Shown here: positions 1 to 8,048 of the stretch, piece by piece
Numbering within the stretch: the first letter of the stretch is position 1
How the letters are laid out: the number at the start of each line of letters is the position of its first letter
Source of the DNA: Kitasatospora sp. NBC_01266
GTDB lineage: Bacteria > Actinomycetota > Actinomycetes > Streptomycetales > Streptomycetaceae
Reading direction: 5' to 3'
NCBI RefSeq assembly: GCF_036242395.1
Contig: NZ_CP108458.1
Location: forward strand, 5,580,001 to 5,644,000
Length of the DNA: 64,000 bases
The notes under the pieces: model-generated
What the model was told of the DNA's origin: nothing
The model's database searches: none
What the model saw: the letters and a program-made list of their open reading frames with translations, nothing else
Made by a program: the position numbers and the translations under genes

Positions 1-1
1 C

Positions 2-289
2 CGCTACGCCATCTGGACCGGCCAGGCCGGCGCAGCGCCCGACCCGGCGCACGCCCTCTCCTCGATCGGCCTGGCCGCCGGCCGCCCCACCCTGGAGACC
101 GATCCGCTGCACCCCGCGCTGGACATCCGGATCGGCCCCGTCGGCCCGAGCGCGATCGTCCAACCGGAGTCCCCGGGCACCCTGCTCGACGTGCACCGCG
201 CCGCCCCGGGCCCGGCCCGCCTGCTGCTGGTCCACCACCTCAACCCGGACGGGCAGCGGGCCCAGTTGCTCACCCTCCCGGCGGGCTGA
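2..289 (+). CDS. C-terminal fragment of an unidentified protein
   Basis: This is an open frame entering from the left edge and ending in TGA at 287-289, giving about 95 residues. It contains a stretch like RYAIWTGQAGAA and ends LLTLPAG. Codon use is typical of the neighbourhood, with third positions almost all G or C, so it reads as real coding sequence. I do not recognise the family from this tail: there is no obvious catalytic motif, membrane segment or repeat. It ends 90 bases before the next start, so it is probably a separate transcription unit. It is truncated only by the window edge. Confidence 0.6.
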   Translation, partial: RYAIWTGQAGAAPDPAHALSSIGLAAGRPTLETDPLHPALDIRIGPVGPSAIVQPESPGTLLDVHRAAPGPARLLLVHHLNPDGQRAQLLTLPAG

Positions 290-378
290 CCGCCCGGTGA
301 CTCGTTCGCGTGATTCGGGCTCAGTACCCGCCGGGTAGCCTGAAGTGGACCGCCAGAATCCCTCGCATGGGAGTAATC

Positions 379-942
379 ATGAGCGTCGCACCCTTCCCGG
401 ACTGGCTGCGGCCGCCCGTTGGCGGTTGGACGGCCGATGACCTGGACCGGCTCCCGGACCTGCCTCCGCACACGGAGCTGATCGACGGGAACCTGGTTTT
501 CGTGAGCCCTCAGACTGCCTTTCACATGCGGACGCTTCGGTTGCTGGAGCGGGCATTGGAGAGCGCCGCGCCTCCGGGGTGGGAAGTCTGGCGCGAGATG
601 ACGGTGAGGCTGGACAAGCGGAACCGGCCCGAGCCCGATCTTGCCGTGCTCGCCGAGAGTGCCTACACCGGCCCCAAGCAGACGTTCTTCCTGCCGGAGG
701 ACGCCCTGCTGGCTGTCGAGGTGGTGTCCGAGGAGTCCGAGGAGCGCGACCGTCGGGCGAAGCCCGCCAAGTACGCCGCCGCCGGGATCCGCTACTTCTG
801 GCGCGTCGAGAGCAACGAGGGCACCCCGGTCGTCTACACCTACGAACGCGACCCGGCCACCAACAGCTATGTCCCGACCGGGATTTTCCACGACCGCCTG
901 ACGATCGATCACCCGTTCCCGATGGACGTCAAGCTCTCCTAG
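379..942 (+). CDS. Uma2 family endonuclease-like protein (187 aa)
   Basis: This belongs to the Uma2/DUF820 family, which has a PD-(D/E)XK restriction-endonuclease fold; its cellular role is poorly known, though the family is strongly expanded in actinomycetes and cyanobacteria. The ELIDGNLVFVSP entry strand, the PEPDLAVL motif (catalytic Asp), LAVEVVSEES (catalytic Glu) and a following Lys in AKPAKYAAAGI are visible in the expected order, so the active site looks intact. The ATG at 379 is preceded by GGGAG at 5-6 bases, better than the in-frame ATG at 367 or the start at 310. It sits alone just upstream of leuB, with no partner gene. A second, divergent Uma2 gene lies at 3434. Target and biological function are unknown. 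Confidence 0.85.
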   Translation: MSVAPFPDWLRPPVGGWTADDLDRLPDLPPHTELIDGNLVFVSPQTAFHMRTLRLLERALESAAPPGWEVWREMTVRLDKRNRPEPDLAVLAESAYTGPKQTFFLPEDALLAVEVVSEESEERDRRAKPAKYAAAGIRYFWRVESNEGTPVVYTYERDPATNSYVPTGIFHDRLTIDHPFPMDVKLS

Positions 943-1000
943 CCGTCCGCATTCTGGACGTCAGATGTCACCCCCCGAGACCGGGAGTACCGTTCCCCTC

Positions 1001-2038
1001 ATGTCTCGAAGCCTTCGTCTCGCAGTGATCCCCGGTGACGGTATCGGCCAGGAAGTGGTGGCCGAGGGCCTCAAGGTGCTCAGCGCCGCCCTCCCCGCCG
1101 AGGTCAAGCTCGAGACCACCGAGTACGACCTCGGCGCCCGCCGCTACCACGCGACCGGGGAGACCCTGCCCGACACCGTGCTGGACGAGCTGAAGTCGCA
1201 CGACGCGATCCTGCTCGGCGCCATCGGGGACCCGTCGGTCCCGTCCGGCGTGCTGGAGCGCGGGCTGCTGCTGAAGCTGCGGTTCGCCTTCGACCACCAC
1301 ATCAACCTGCGCCCGGGCAAGCTCTTCCCGAACGTGAAGTCCCCGCTGGCCGGCGACCCCGCCATCGACTTCATCGTGGTCCGCGAGGGCACCGAGGGCC
1401 CGTACACCGGCAACGGCGGTTCGCTGCGCACCGGGACGCCGCAGGAGGTGGCCACCGAGGTCAGCCTCAACACCGCCTTCGGCATCGAGCGCGTGGTCCG
1501 CGACGCCTACCGGCGGGCCGCCGCCCGCCCGCGCAAGAAGCTCACGCTGGTCCACAAGAACAACGTGCTGGTGCACGCCGGCCACCTGTGGACCCGGATC
1601 TTCCAGCAGGTCGGCCAGGAGTTCCCCGAGGTCAGCACCGACTACCTGCACGTGGACGCGGCGACCATCTTCTTCGTCACCCAGCCCGAGCGGTTCGACG
1701 TGATCGTCACCGACAACCTGTTCGGCGACATCCTGACGGACCTGGCCGCCGCCGTCACCGGGGGCATCGGCCTGGCCGCGAGCGGCAACATCAACCCGTC
1801 CGGCGAGTTCCCCTCGATGTTCGAGCCGGTGCACGGCTCGGCTCCGGACATCGCGGGCCAGGCCAAGGCCGACCCGACCGCCACCGTGCTGTCGGTCGCG
1901 CTGCTGCTGGACCACCTCGGCTTCACCGCCGAGGCCGCCAAGGTCGAGGCGGCGGTCACCGCCGACCTGGCCGAGCGCACCGGCACCCGGACCACCGGTG
2001 AGATCGGCGACGCCCTCGTCGCCCGAGTATCCGGCTGA
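1001..2038 (+). CDS. leuB: 3-isopropylmalate dehydrogenase
   Basis: LeuB oxidatively decarboxylates (2R,3S)-3-isopropylmalate to 2-oxoisocaproate with NAD+, the third step of leucine synthesis, in the cytosol. The protein is 345 residues, typical of the family. It opens with LRLAVIPGDGIGQEVV and carries the Mg/substrate motif VIVTDNLFGDILTDLAA near residue 237 and the NAD-binding EPVHGSAPDIAG near 275. The ATG at 1001 puts the protein N-terminus directly at the first beta strand; the in-frame ATG at 965 would add 12 unlikely residues. The partner isomerase genes leuCD are about 21 kb away (22478-24516), as in Streptomyces. ilvE follows after a 186-base gap. Confidence 0.97.
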   Translation: MSRSLRLAVIPGDGIGQEVVAEGLKVLSAALPAEVKLETTEYDLGARRYHATGETLPDTVLDELKSHDAILLGAIGDPSVPSGVLERGLLLKLRFAFDHHINLRPGKLFPNVKSPLAGDPAIDFIVVREGTEGPYTGNGGSLRTGTPQEVATEVSLNTAFGIERVVRDAYRRAAARPRKKLTLVHKNNVLVHAGHLWTRIFQQVGQEFPEVSTDYLHVDAATIFFVTQPERFDVIVTDNLFGDILTDLAAAVTGGIGLAASGNINPSGEFPSMFEPVHGSAPDIAGQAKADPTATVLSVALLLDHLGFTAEAAKVEAAVTADLAERTGTRTTGEIGDALVARVSG

Positions 2039-2224
2039 CGGGCCGGGCTGAGAGGCGGAGCGAGGCGCCTATCAGGGTGTGAAACCCCCACAGCTGTTCG
2101 GCACGGCCCCTTAGATGCGAGTATCAACAGTGGGCCGTGCCTTCGGCGTACCCGGGGGTCCCCCGACCCGCCGCCGGATGGCGGTCAACGGCCCTGACCA
2201 ACCCCACGGTGAAGGACAGAAGCC

Positions 2225-3337
<1,113 letters not shown>

Positions 3338-3344
3338 GCCGCTT

Positions 3345-3380
3345 CACCCGGGTGTGCCACGGCGGTGGGGCACCCGGGTG
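3345..3380 (+). terminator. Hairpin after ilvE
   Basis: The self-complementary 10-mer CACCCGGGTG occurs at 3345-3354 and again at 3371-3380, with CC/GG extending the pairing inward. This gives a strong GC stem directly after the ilvE stop. There is no U-tract, which is usual for streptomycete terminators. Confidence 0.6.
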
Positions 3381-3433
3381 GGTAACCTCGAAGTGTTCCG
3401 CTCGTTGAGCCGTGTGGACCGGAAGGAGGGGCT

Positions 3434-3997
3434 GTGTCAGCGCTGACGCATGACTACGCCGAGGTCGGTCACGGGGACGGCGGCCTGCTGGATGCCTTCC
3501 TGGCGTTGGAGACGCCTGAGGGCTTCAAGGCCGAGCTCATCGAGGGGAAGATCGTCGTGACCCCACCGCCGGACGGCGAGCACGAGACCGCGATCGGACG
3601 CGTTGTCCGGCAGGTTTGTCGACAGGCTTCCGAGGATCTCGATTTCGCGCCGACCAAGGGCCTGATCGTGCCCGACGGCCGGTACATCCCGGATGGAACC
3701 TTCGCCAGGCGAGGAGCGTTCAGCGGGGCCGACTCATGGTGGAGGCCACAGGACGTCCTCATGGTCCTCGAAGTCACCTCGCGCCGCTTGGGAAAGGACC
3801 GGGAGGAGAAGCGAAGGGGCTGTGCGGCAGCCGACATCCCGCTCTACCTCCTGGTGGACCGCACAGCTGGGAAAGTGATCCTGCACAGCGCCCCCGAGGA
3901 CGGCGAATACCAGAACGTCACCATGGTCAAGATCGGCGACCCCCTCGACCTCCCCGCCCCCTTCGCCTTCCCGCTCGACACCGGCGACCTCTTCTGA
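3434..3997 (+). CDS. Uma2 family endonuclease-like protein (187 aa), second copy
   Basis: This is a second Uma2/DUF820 protein, the same length as the one at 379 but clearly divergent in sequence. ELIEGKIVVTPPP, YIPDGTFARRG (Asp), LMVLEVTSRR (Glu) and the Lys of REEKRRGCAAADIPLYLLVD reproduce the PD-(D/E)XK order. The usual KxxYA after the catalytic Glu is altered to KRRGCA, so activity is plausible but less certain than for the first copy. The GTG at 3434 has AGGAGGGG 5 bases upstream, the strongest ribosome site nearby. It is a single gene between ilvE and the cimA leader. These proteins often occur as many unlinked paralogues in actinomycetes; no partner or immunity gene is adjacent. Confidence 0.85.
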   Translation: MSALTHDYAEVGHGDGGLLDAFLALETPEGFKAELIEGKIVVTPPPDGEHETAIGRVVRQVCRQASEDLDFAPTKGLIVPDGRYIPDGTFARRGAFSGADSWWRPQDVLMVLEVTSRRLGKDREEKRRGCAAADIPLYLLVDRTAGKVILHSAPEDGEYQNVTMVKIGDPLDLPAPFAFPLDTGDLF

Positions 3998-4075
3998 CCC
4001 ACCCGTCCCGGATCGCGAGACGTCCCGCCCACTCTCCGGAACCTGTGCCAGACTTCCAGCGTGTCCTCGCTCGCG

Positions 4076-4111
4076 ATGATTATTAGCAGCAGGCGCGCCG
4101 GTCCGCAGTGA
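4076..4111 (+). CDS. Putative cimA leader peptide (11 aa, MIISSRRAGPQ)
   Basis: A short frame of ATG ATT ATT AGC AGC AGG and so on to TGA lies about 50 bases before a factor-independent terminator and 250 bases before cimA. It begins with two consecutive ATT isoleucine codons, which are rare in a genome where isoleucine is almost always ATC, and cimA makes the isoleucine precursor citramalate. Codons 6-10 (4093-4103) are complementary in 10 of 11 positions to 4154-4164, just before the terminator stem. There is no obvious ribosome site, so it might be translated leaderless. I infer transcription attenuation; translation is not shown. Confidence 0.5.
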   Translation: MIISSRRAGPQ

Positions 4112-4164
4112 CCGTTCCGCAGTGATCCCCGCGGGACGACCACCGTGTCTCAAGACCCGCGCGC

Positions 4165-4199
4165 AGACCTCTCGCACCCGCGAGGGGTCTTTTGTTTTT
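4165..4199 (+). terminator. Attenuator-type intrinsic terminator in the cimA leader
   Basis: An 11-bp stem (4165-4175 with 4180-4190, one G-T wobble) and a 4-base loop are followed by TTTTGTTTTT. This is the only classic hairpin plus U-tract in the first 20 kb. It lies upstream of cimA and downstream of the short leader frame, so it would stop most cimA transcripts unless overridden. A competing 6-bp pairing of 4153-4158 with 4185-4190 is available. Confidence 0.8.
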
Positions 4200-4362
4200 G
4201 CCCGGTGCGCCCACCTCGCGCCCACCGGGCCGGACCCGGAGGATCGGGCGCCGCCCACCAGGTGGCGCCCGGGGCCGGGTGGCGCGCGGGATGGTGGACA
4301 GTGGAGCCGGGGACGGAAGACCGGCAACAGCAGAGCTCTCCCCGAACGGAGAAACCAGGGCC

Positions 4363-5973
4363 ATGACCGACGGCAGTACTCGTCACCCCGACGACAGCTT
4401 CCACGTTTTCGACACCACCCTGCGCGACGGCGCGCAGCGCGAGGGCATCAACCTCACGGTGGCCGACAAGCTGACCATCGCACGGCACCTGGACGACTTC
4501 GGGGTCGGGTTCATCGAGGGCGGCTGGCCCGGCGCCAACCCCCGGGACACCGAGTTCTTCGCCCGCGCGGCGGTCGAGTTGGACCTCAGGCACGCCGAGC
4601 TGGTCGCCTTCGGGGCCACCCGCCGGGCCGGCGGCAGCGCGGCCGAGGACCAGCAGCTCAAGGCCCTGGTCGACTCGGGCGCCCCGGTGATCACGCTGGT
4701 CGCCAAGTCGCACGACCGCCACGTCGAACTGGCCCTGCGCACCACGCTGGACGAGAACCTGGCGATGGTCCGCGACAGCGTCAGCCACCTCAAGGCACTG
4801 GGCCGCCGGGTCTTCATCGACTGCGAGCACTTCTTCGACGGGTACCGGGCCAACCGCGACTACGCGCTCGCCGTGGTCCGTACCGCCCACGAGGCCGGCG
4901 CCGACGTGGTGGTGCTCTGCGACACCAACGGCGGGATGCTGCCCGGCGGGGTGCGCGAGATCGTCGCCGAGGTGCTGGCGAGCACCGGCGCCCGGCTCGG
5001 CATCCACGCCCAGGACGACACCGGCTGCGCGGTGGCCAACACGCTGGCCGCCGTGGACGCGGGCGCCACCCACGTGCAGTGCACGGCCAACGGCTACGGC
5101 GAGCGGGTCGGCAACGCCAACCTCTTCCCGGTTGTGGGCGCGCTGGAGATCAAGTACGGCCGACGGGTGCTGCCGGCGGGCAAGTTGGCCGAGATGACCC
5201 GGATCTCGCACGCCATCGCCGAGGTGGTCAACCTGGCCCCCTCCACCCACCAGCCCTACGTCGGGCTCTCGGCCTTCGCGCACAAGGCCGGCCTGCACGC
5301 CTCCGCCATCAAGGTCGACCCGGACCTCTACCAGCACATCGACCCCGAACTGGTCGGCAACACCATGCGGATGCTGGTCTCCGACATGGCCGGCCGGGCC
5401 TCGGTCGAGCTCAAGGGCAAGGAACTCGGCTACGACCTGTCCACCGACCGCGACCTGGTCGGCCGGGTGGTCGCCAAGGTCAAGGCGCAGGAGAACCTCG
5501 GCTACACCTACGAGGCCGCCGACGCCTCCTTCGAGCTGCTGCTCCGCGACGAGGCGCACGGCAGCCGGGCCCGGTTCTTCGTCCTGGAGTCCTGGCGGAC
5601 CATCAGCGAGCAGCTCCCGGGGGGCAAGGCGAGCGACGAGGCCACCGTGAAGCTCTGGGCCAAGGGCGAGCGGATGGTGGCCACCGGGGAGGGCAACGGC
5701 CCGGTGGACGCGCTGGACAAGGCGCTGCGCACCGCCCTGGAGCGGATCTACCCGCAGCTGGCCAGGCTGGAGCTGGTGGACTACAAGGTCCGGATCCTGG
5801 AGGGGCAGCACGGCACGGCCTCCCGGACCCGGGTGCTGGTCGAGTCCACCGACGGCGCCGCCACCTGGTCCACGGTCGGGGTCGCGGACAACGTGATCGC
5901 CGCCTCCTGGCAGGCGCTGGAGGACGCGTACACCTACGTCCTGCTCAAGGCCGGTGTGACACCGCAGGACTGA
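4363..5973 (+). CDS. cimA: (R)-citramalate synthase
   Basis: CimA condenses pyruvate and acetyl-CoA to citramalate, a threonine-independent route to 2-oxobutanoate and isoleucine. The 536-residue protein has the HMGL-like TIM barrel signature FDTTLRDGAQREGIN at the N-terminus, the metal-binding GIHAQDDTGCAVANT, HKAGLHASAIKVDP and a C-terminal LeuA-type dimerisation/allosteric domain. It is longer and of a different subfamily from classical LeuA, and fits the CimA family rather than 2-isopropylmalate synthase. The frame is open back to 4192, but family alignment supports the ATG at 4363, where the ribosome site (AGGG) is weak. Expression is probably controlled by the leader and terminator at 4076-4199. 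Confidence 0.88.
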   Translation: MTDGSTRHPDDSFHVFDTTLRDGAQREGINLTVADKLTIARHLDDFGVGFIEGGWPGANPRDTEFFARAAVELDLRHAELVAFGATRRAGGSAAEDQQLKALVDSGAPVITLVAKSHDRHVELALRTTLDENLAMVRDSVSHLKALGRRVFIDCEHFFDGYRANRDYALAVVRTAHEAGADVVVLCDTNGGMLPGGVREIVAEVLASTGARLGIHAQDDTGCAVANTLAAVDAGATHVQCTANGYGERVGNANLFPVVGALEIKYGRRVLPAGKLAEMTRISHAIAEVVNLAPSTHQPYVGLSAFAHKAGLHASAIKVDPDLYQHIDPELVGNTMRMLVSDMAGRASVELKGKELGYDLSTDRDLVGRVVAKVKAQENLGYTYEAADASFELLLRDEAHGSRARFFVLESWRTISEQLPGGKASDEATVKLWAKGERMVATGEGNGPVDALDKALRTALERIYPQLARLELVDYKVRILEGQHGTASRTRVLVESTDGAATWSTVGVADNVIAASWQALEDAYTYVLLKAGVTPQD

Positions 5974-6065
5974 CGCGGTGGCTCGGACGTGGTGACACCG
6001 ACCCCGTGACACCGACCTGGTGGAACCGAACCGGGTGTAACCGGCGTCCCAGCAGCTGACGAGAG

Positions 6066-6096
6066 ATCGGGGACCCCGTGCCGCGGGGCCCCCGAT
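6066..6096. terminator. Bidirectional hairpin between cimA and the first conservon
   Basis: ATCGGGG then CCCCG pairs with CGGGG then CCCCGAT around a 5-base loop, with a single internal mismatch. It sits between the convergent ends of cimA (5973) and cvnD (6120) and would serve both strands. Confidence 0.75.
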
Positions 6097-6119
6097 ACCG
6101 CGTCAGCGCAGTGGTGCGA

Positions 6120-6704
6120 TCAGCGCAGTCGGGCGAGGAGTGCGTGTTCGACCAGGGTGATGAGGGCGCTTTTGGCGCTGTCCCGGCGTCGGGCGTCGAG
6201 GGTGATGATGGGTGTGTCGGGGCCGAGCTGGAGGGCTTCTCGGACTTCTTCGGGGGTGTGGGGCTGGTGTCCGTCGAAGCCGTTGAGGGCGACGACGAAG
6301 GGCAGGCCGCTGTTCTCGAAGTAGTCGAGGGCGGGGAAGCAGTCGGCGAGGCGGCGGGTGTCGACGAGGACGACGGCGCCGATGGCGCCGCGGACGAGGT
6401 CGTCCCACATGAACCAGAAGCGGTCCTGGCCGGGGGTGCCGAAGAGGTAGAGGATGAGGTCCTCGTCGAGCGTGATGCGGCCGAAGTCCATTGCCACGGT
6501 GGTGGTGGTCTTGCCGGACACCTTGCTGATGTCGTCGATGCCCGCGGAGGCGGAGGTCATGACGGCCTCGGTGCGCAGCGGGTTGATCTCGGAGACGGCG
6601 CCGACCAGGGTGGTCTTGCCGACGCCGAAGCCGCCCGCGACGACGATCTTCGCGGAGGTGGTGGCGCGGGTGGCGGCCGCGGGGCTAGAGCTTGCGAAGT
6701 CCAC
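6120..6704 (-). CDS. cvnD: Conservon Ras-like GTPase CvnD (first conservon)
   Basis: CvnD is a small Ras-superfamily GTPase of the Streptomyces conservon signalling complex, thought to act with CvnB (roadblock) and CvnC at the membrane kinase-like CvnA. The 194-residue protein has the P-loop GGFGVGKTTLVG at about residues 24-35, switch II FGTPGQDRFWFMWDD and a base-recognition loop VALNGFDG in place of NKxD. The GTG at 6704 follows AAGGG. It overlaps the 3' end of cvnC by 20 bases, indicating translational coupling. The protein is identical to the CvnD of the neighbouring conservon. Its 3' half uses GAA, ACA, CGA and CTC more freely than neighbouring genes. Confidence 0.93.
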   Translation of the reverse strand: MDFASSSPAAATRATTSAKIVVAGGFGVGKTTLVGAVSEINPLRTEAVMTSASAGIDDISKVSGKTTTTVAMDFGRITLDEDLILYLFGTPGQDRFWFMWDDLVRGAIGAVVLVDTRRLADCFPALDYFENSGLPFVVALNGFDGHQPHTPEEVREALQLGPDTPIITLDARRRDSAKSALITLVEHALLARLR

Positions 6705-6732
6705 TGAGGACCCTTTCGAGCAGCGTGACGTC
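6120..6732. repeat. 613-bp long repeat, copy 1 (cvnD of the first conservon)
   Basis: Identical to 12001-12613 except for one base (6228 C versus 12109 T, synonymous Gln). It starts exactly at the cvnD stop codon and ends 28 bases beyond the cvnD start, inside cvnC. Confidence 0.97.
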
Positions 6733-7323
6733 GGGCTGGTTGCCGGATTCGCCCCCGGCGGCGGGCTGGTGGATGGCGACCAGGCCGGCTTCGGCGAGGT
6801 CGGCCACGAGGATCCGGGCCACCCCGAGCGGCAGCGAGAGCAGCGCGGAGACCTCGGCCACCGACTTCACCTCGGTGGCGCAGAGCGTGCAGATCCGCTG
6901 GTGCTCGGGCAGCAGCGTGGCGAGCCTGTCCTGGTCGACATTGGCCGAGACCAGTGCCTCCAGGGCCAGTTCGTACCGGGGCCGGGTCCGCCCACCGGTC
7001 ATCGCGAACGGGCGGATCAGCGGACCGGTGTCCGCCTCCTCGAAGGTCGCCTGCGGTGCCACGGGGTTCCCGCCGCCCTCAGGGCGGGGAAGGCGGCCCG
7101 GAGCGGCCTGCGGTGCCTGTGGTGCCTGTGGTGCCTGCGGGGTCTGCTGCGGGTACGCCTGACCCTGTTGCGGGACCGGCCGGCCGTACTGGTCGCCGTA
7201 CTGGTCGTACTGCGGTCTGCCGTAGCTCTGGCCTTGGCCTGCGCCGGGCGTACCGAACGCGTCGTGGCCGGTGCCGGGGTACGGGACTCCGTACTGGCCC
7301 TGGCGATCGTCGGGCGGTGTCAC
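6685..7323 (-). CDS. cvnC: Conservon DUF742 protein CvnC (first conservon)
   Basis: CvnC (DUF742) is the winged-helix-like third component of conservons; biochemical work on the cvn9 complex of S. coelicolor showed association with the other Cvn proteins. This copy has 212 residues: an N-terminal Tyr/Gln/Gly/Pro-rich low-complexity half, then the DUF742 core from PLIRPFAMTGGRTRPRYE to the end VLSGLRKL. The GTG at 7323 has GGAGAGG 5 bases upstream and is preferred over the GTG at 7338. The tail is about 70 residues longer than in the second conservon. The last part of the gene shares near-identical DNA with cvnC2 while the rest diverges. A 287-base gap separates it from cvnB. Confidence 0.9.
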   Translation of the reverse strand: MTPPDDRQGQYGVPYPGTGHDAFGTPGAGQGQSYGRPQYDQYGDQYGRPVPQQGQAYPQQTPQAPQAPQAPQAAPGRLPRPEGGGNPVAPQATFEEADTGPLIRPFAMTGGRTRPRYELALEALVSANVDQDRLATLLPEHQRICTLCATEVKSVAEVSALLSLPLGVARILVADLAEAGLVAIHQPAAGGESGNQPDVTLLERVLSGLRKL

Positions 7324-7610
7324 GGTTCCTCTCCTCACAGGATGCGGCGGTGCGGTGCAAGGTGCGGGGCGCGGCCTCGATGGGACTGGGTGAGGCCGGT
7401 GGTGCGAGGTGCCGGTACAAAGCCCGAAGCCGAGCCCGTTGCCGCGGGCTCGGAAGGGGCGGCTGGATACTACAAGTACTACGACGGTGACCGCTCGCCT
7501 TCACCGGGGTGCTCCAACGGTCCGTCAGGCAGAGCGGACGGACCGTCAGAGATGAGCCGGGGGAGGGTGGTGACCGGTCGTCAGCACACTGACGACCGGT
7601 CCGCTTCTGC
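7324..7610. other. 287-base gap between cvnB and cvnC
   Basis: No gene is supported here. It is much longer than the 100-base cvnB-cvnC gap of the second conservon, and contains an inverted repeat ACCGGTCGTCAG...CTGACGACCGGT around 7573-7600 just after the cvnB stop on the minus strand. That hairpin could be a processing or attenuating element within the operon, or mark a separate promoter for cvnCD. Confidence 0.5.
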
Positions 7611-8033
7611 TCAGTGCAGGAGGCTGCCCTGGAGTTCGGCGCGCAGGGCGGGGGTGAGGACGGCGCCGGCGCGGTCGACGAGCAGGGCCATCTCGTAGCC
7701 GACCAGGCCGATGTCGGAGTCGGGGGAGGCGAGGACGGCGAGGGAGGAGCCGTCGCTGACGGCCATCAGGAAGAGGAAGCCCCGTTCCATCTCGACGACG
7801 GTCTGGTTGACGTCGCCGCCCTCGAAGATCCGGCTGGCGCCGGAGGTCAGGGAGGTGAGGCCGGAGGCGACGGCGGCGAGCTGGTCGGCGCGGTCGCGGG
7901 GGAAGCCCTCGGACATGGCGAGCAGGAGCCCGTCGGCGGAGACCACCACCGTGTGCGACACCCCAGGGGTGTTGTCCACGAAATTGGTGATCAGCCAGTT
8001 CAGGTTCTGTGCGGCCTGGCTCATCTGGGTCAA
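7611..8033 (-). CDS. cvnB: Conservon roadblock/LC7 protein CvnB (first conservon)
   Basis: CvnB is a Roadblock/LC7-fold protein, in the same family as MglB, and is thought to act as a GAP or scaffold for the CvnD GTPase. The 140-residue protein has the core VSHTVVVSADGLLLAMSEG, the Thr/Ser-rich helix and DIGLVGYEMALLVDRAG near the C-terminus. I chose the TTG at 8033: GGAG lies 7 bases upstream, while the ATG at 8024 is 16 bases away. It begins one base after the cvnA stop, so the two are translationally coupled. The DNA is identical to cvnB of the second conservon. Confidence 0.93.
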   Translation of the reverse strand: MTQMSQAAQNLNWLITNFVDNTPGVSHTVVVSADGLLLAMSEGFPRDRADQLAAVASGLTSLTSGASRIFEGGDVNQTVVEMERGFLFLMAVSDGSSLAVLASPDSDIGLVGYEMALLVDRAGAVLTPALRAELQGSLLH

Positions 8034-8048
8034 CTCAACGCTCCTGGT
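7611..8048. repeat. 438-bp perfect repeat, copy 1 (cvnB of the first conservon)
   Basis: Identical at every base to 13092-13529. It begins at the cvnB stop codon and ends 11 bases inside the upstream cvnA. Confidence 0.97.
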
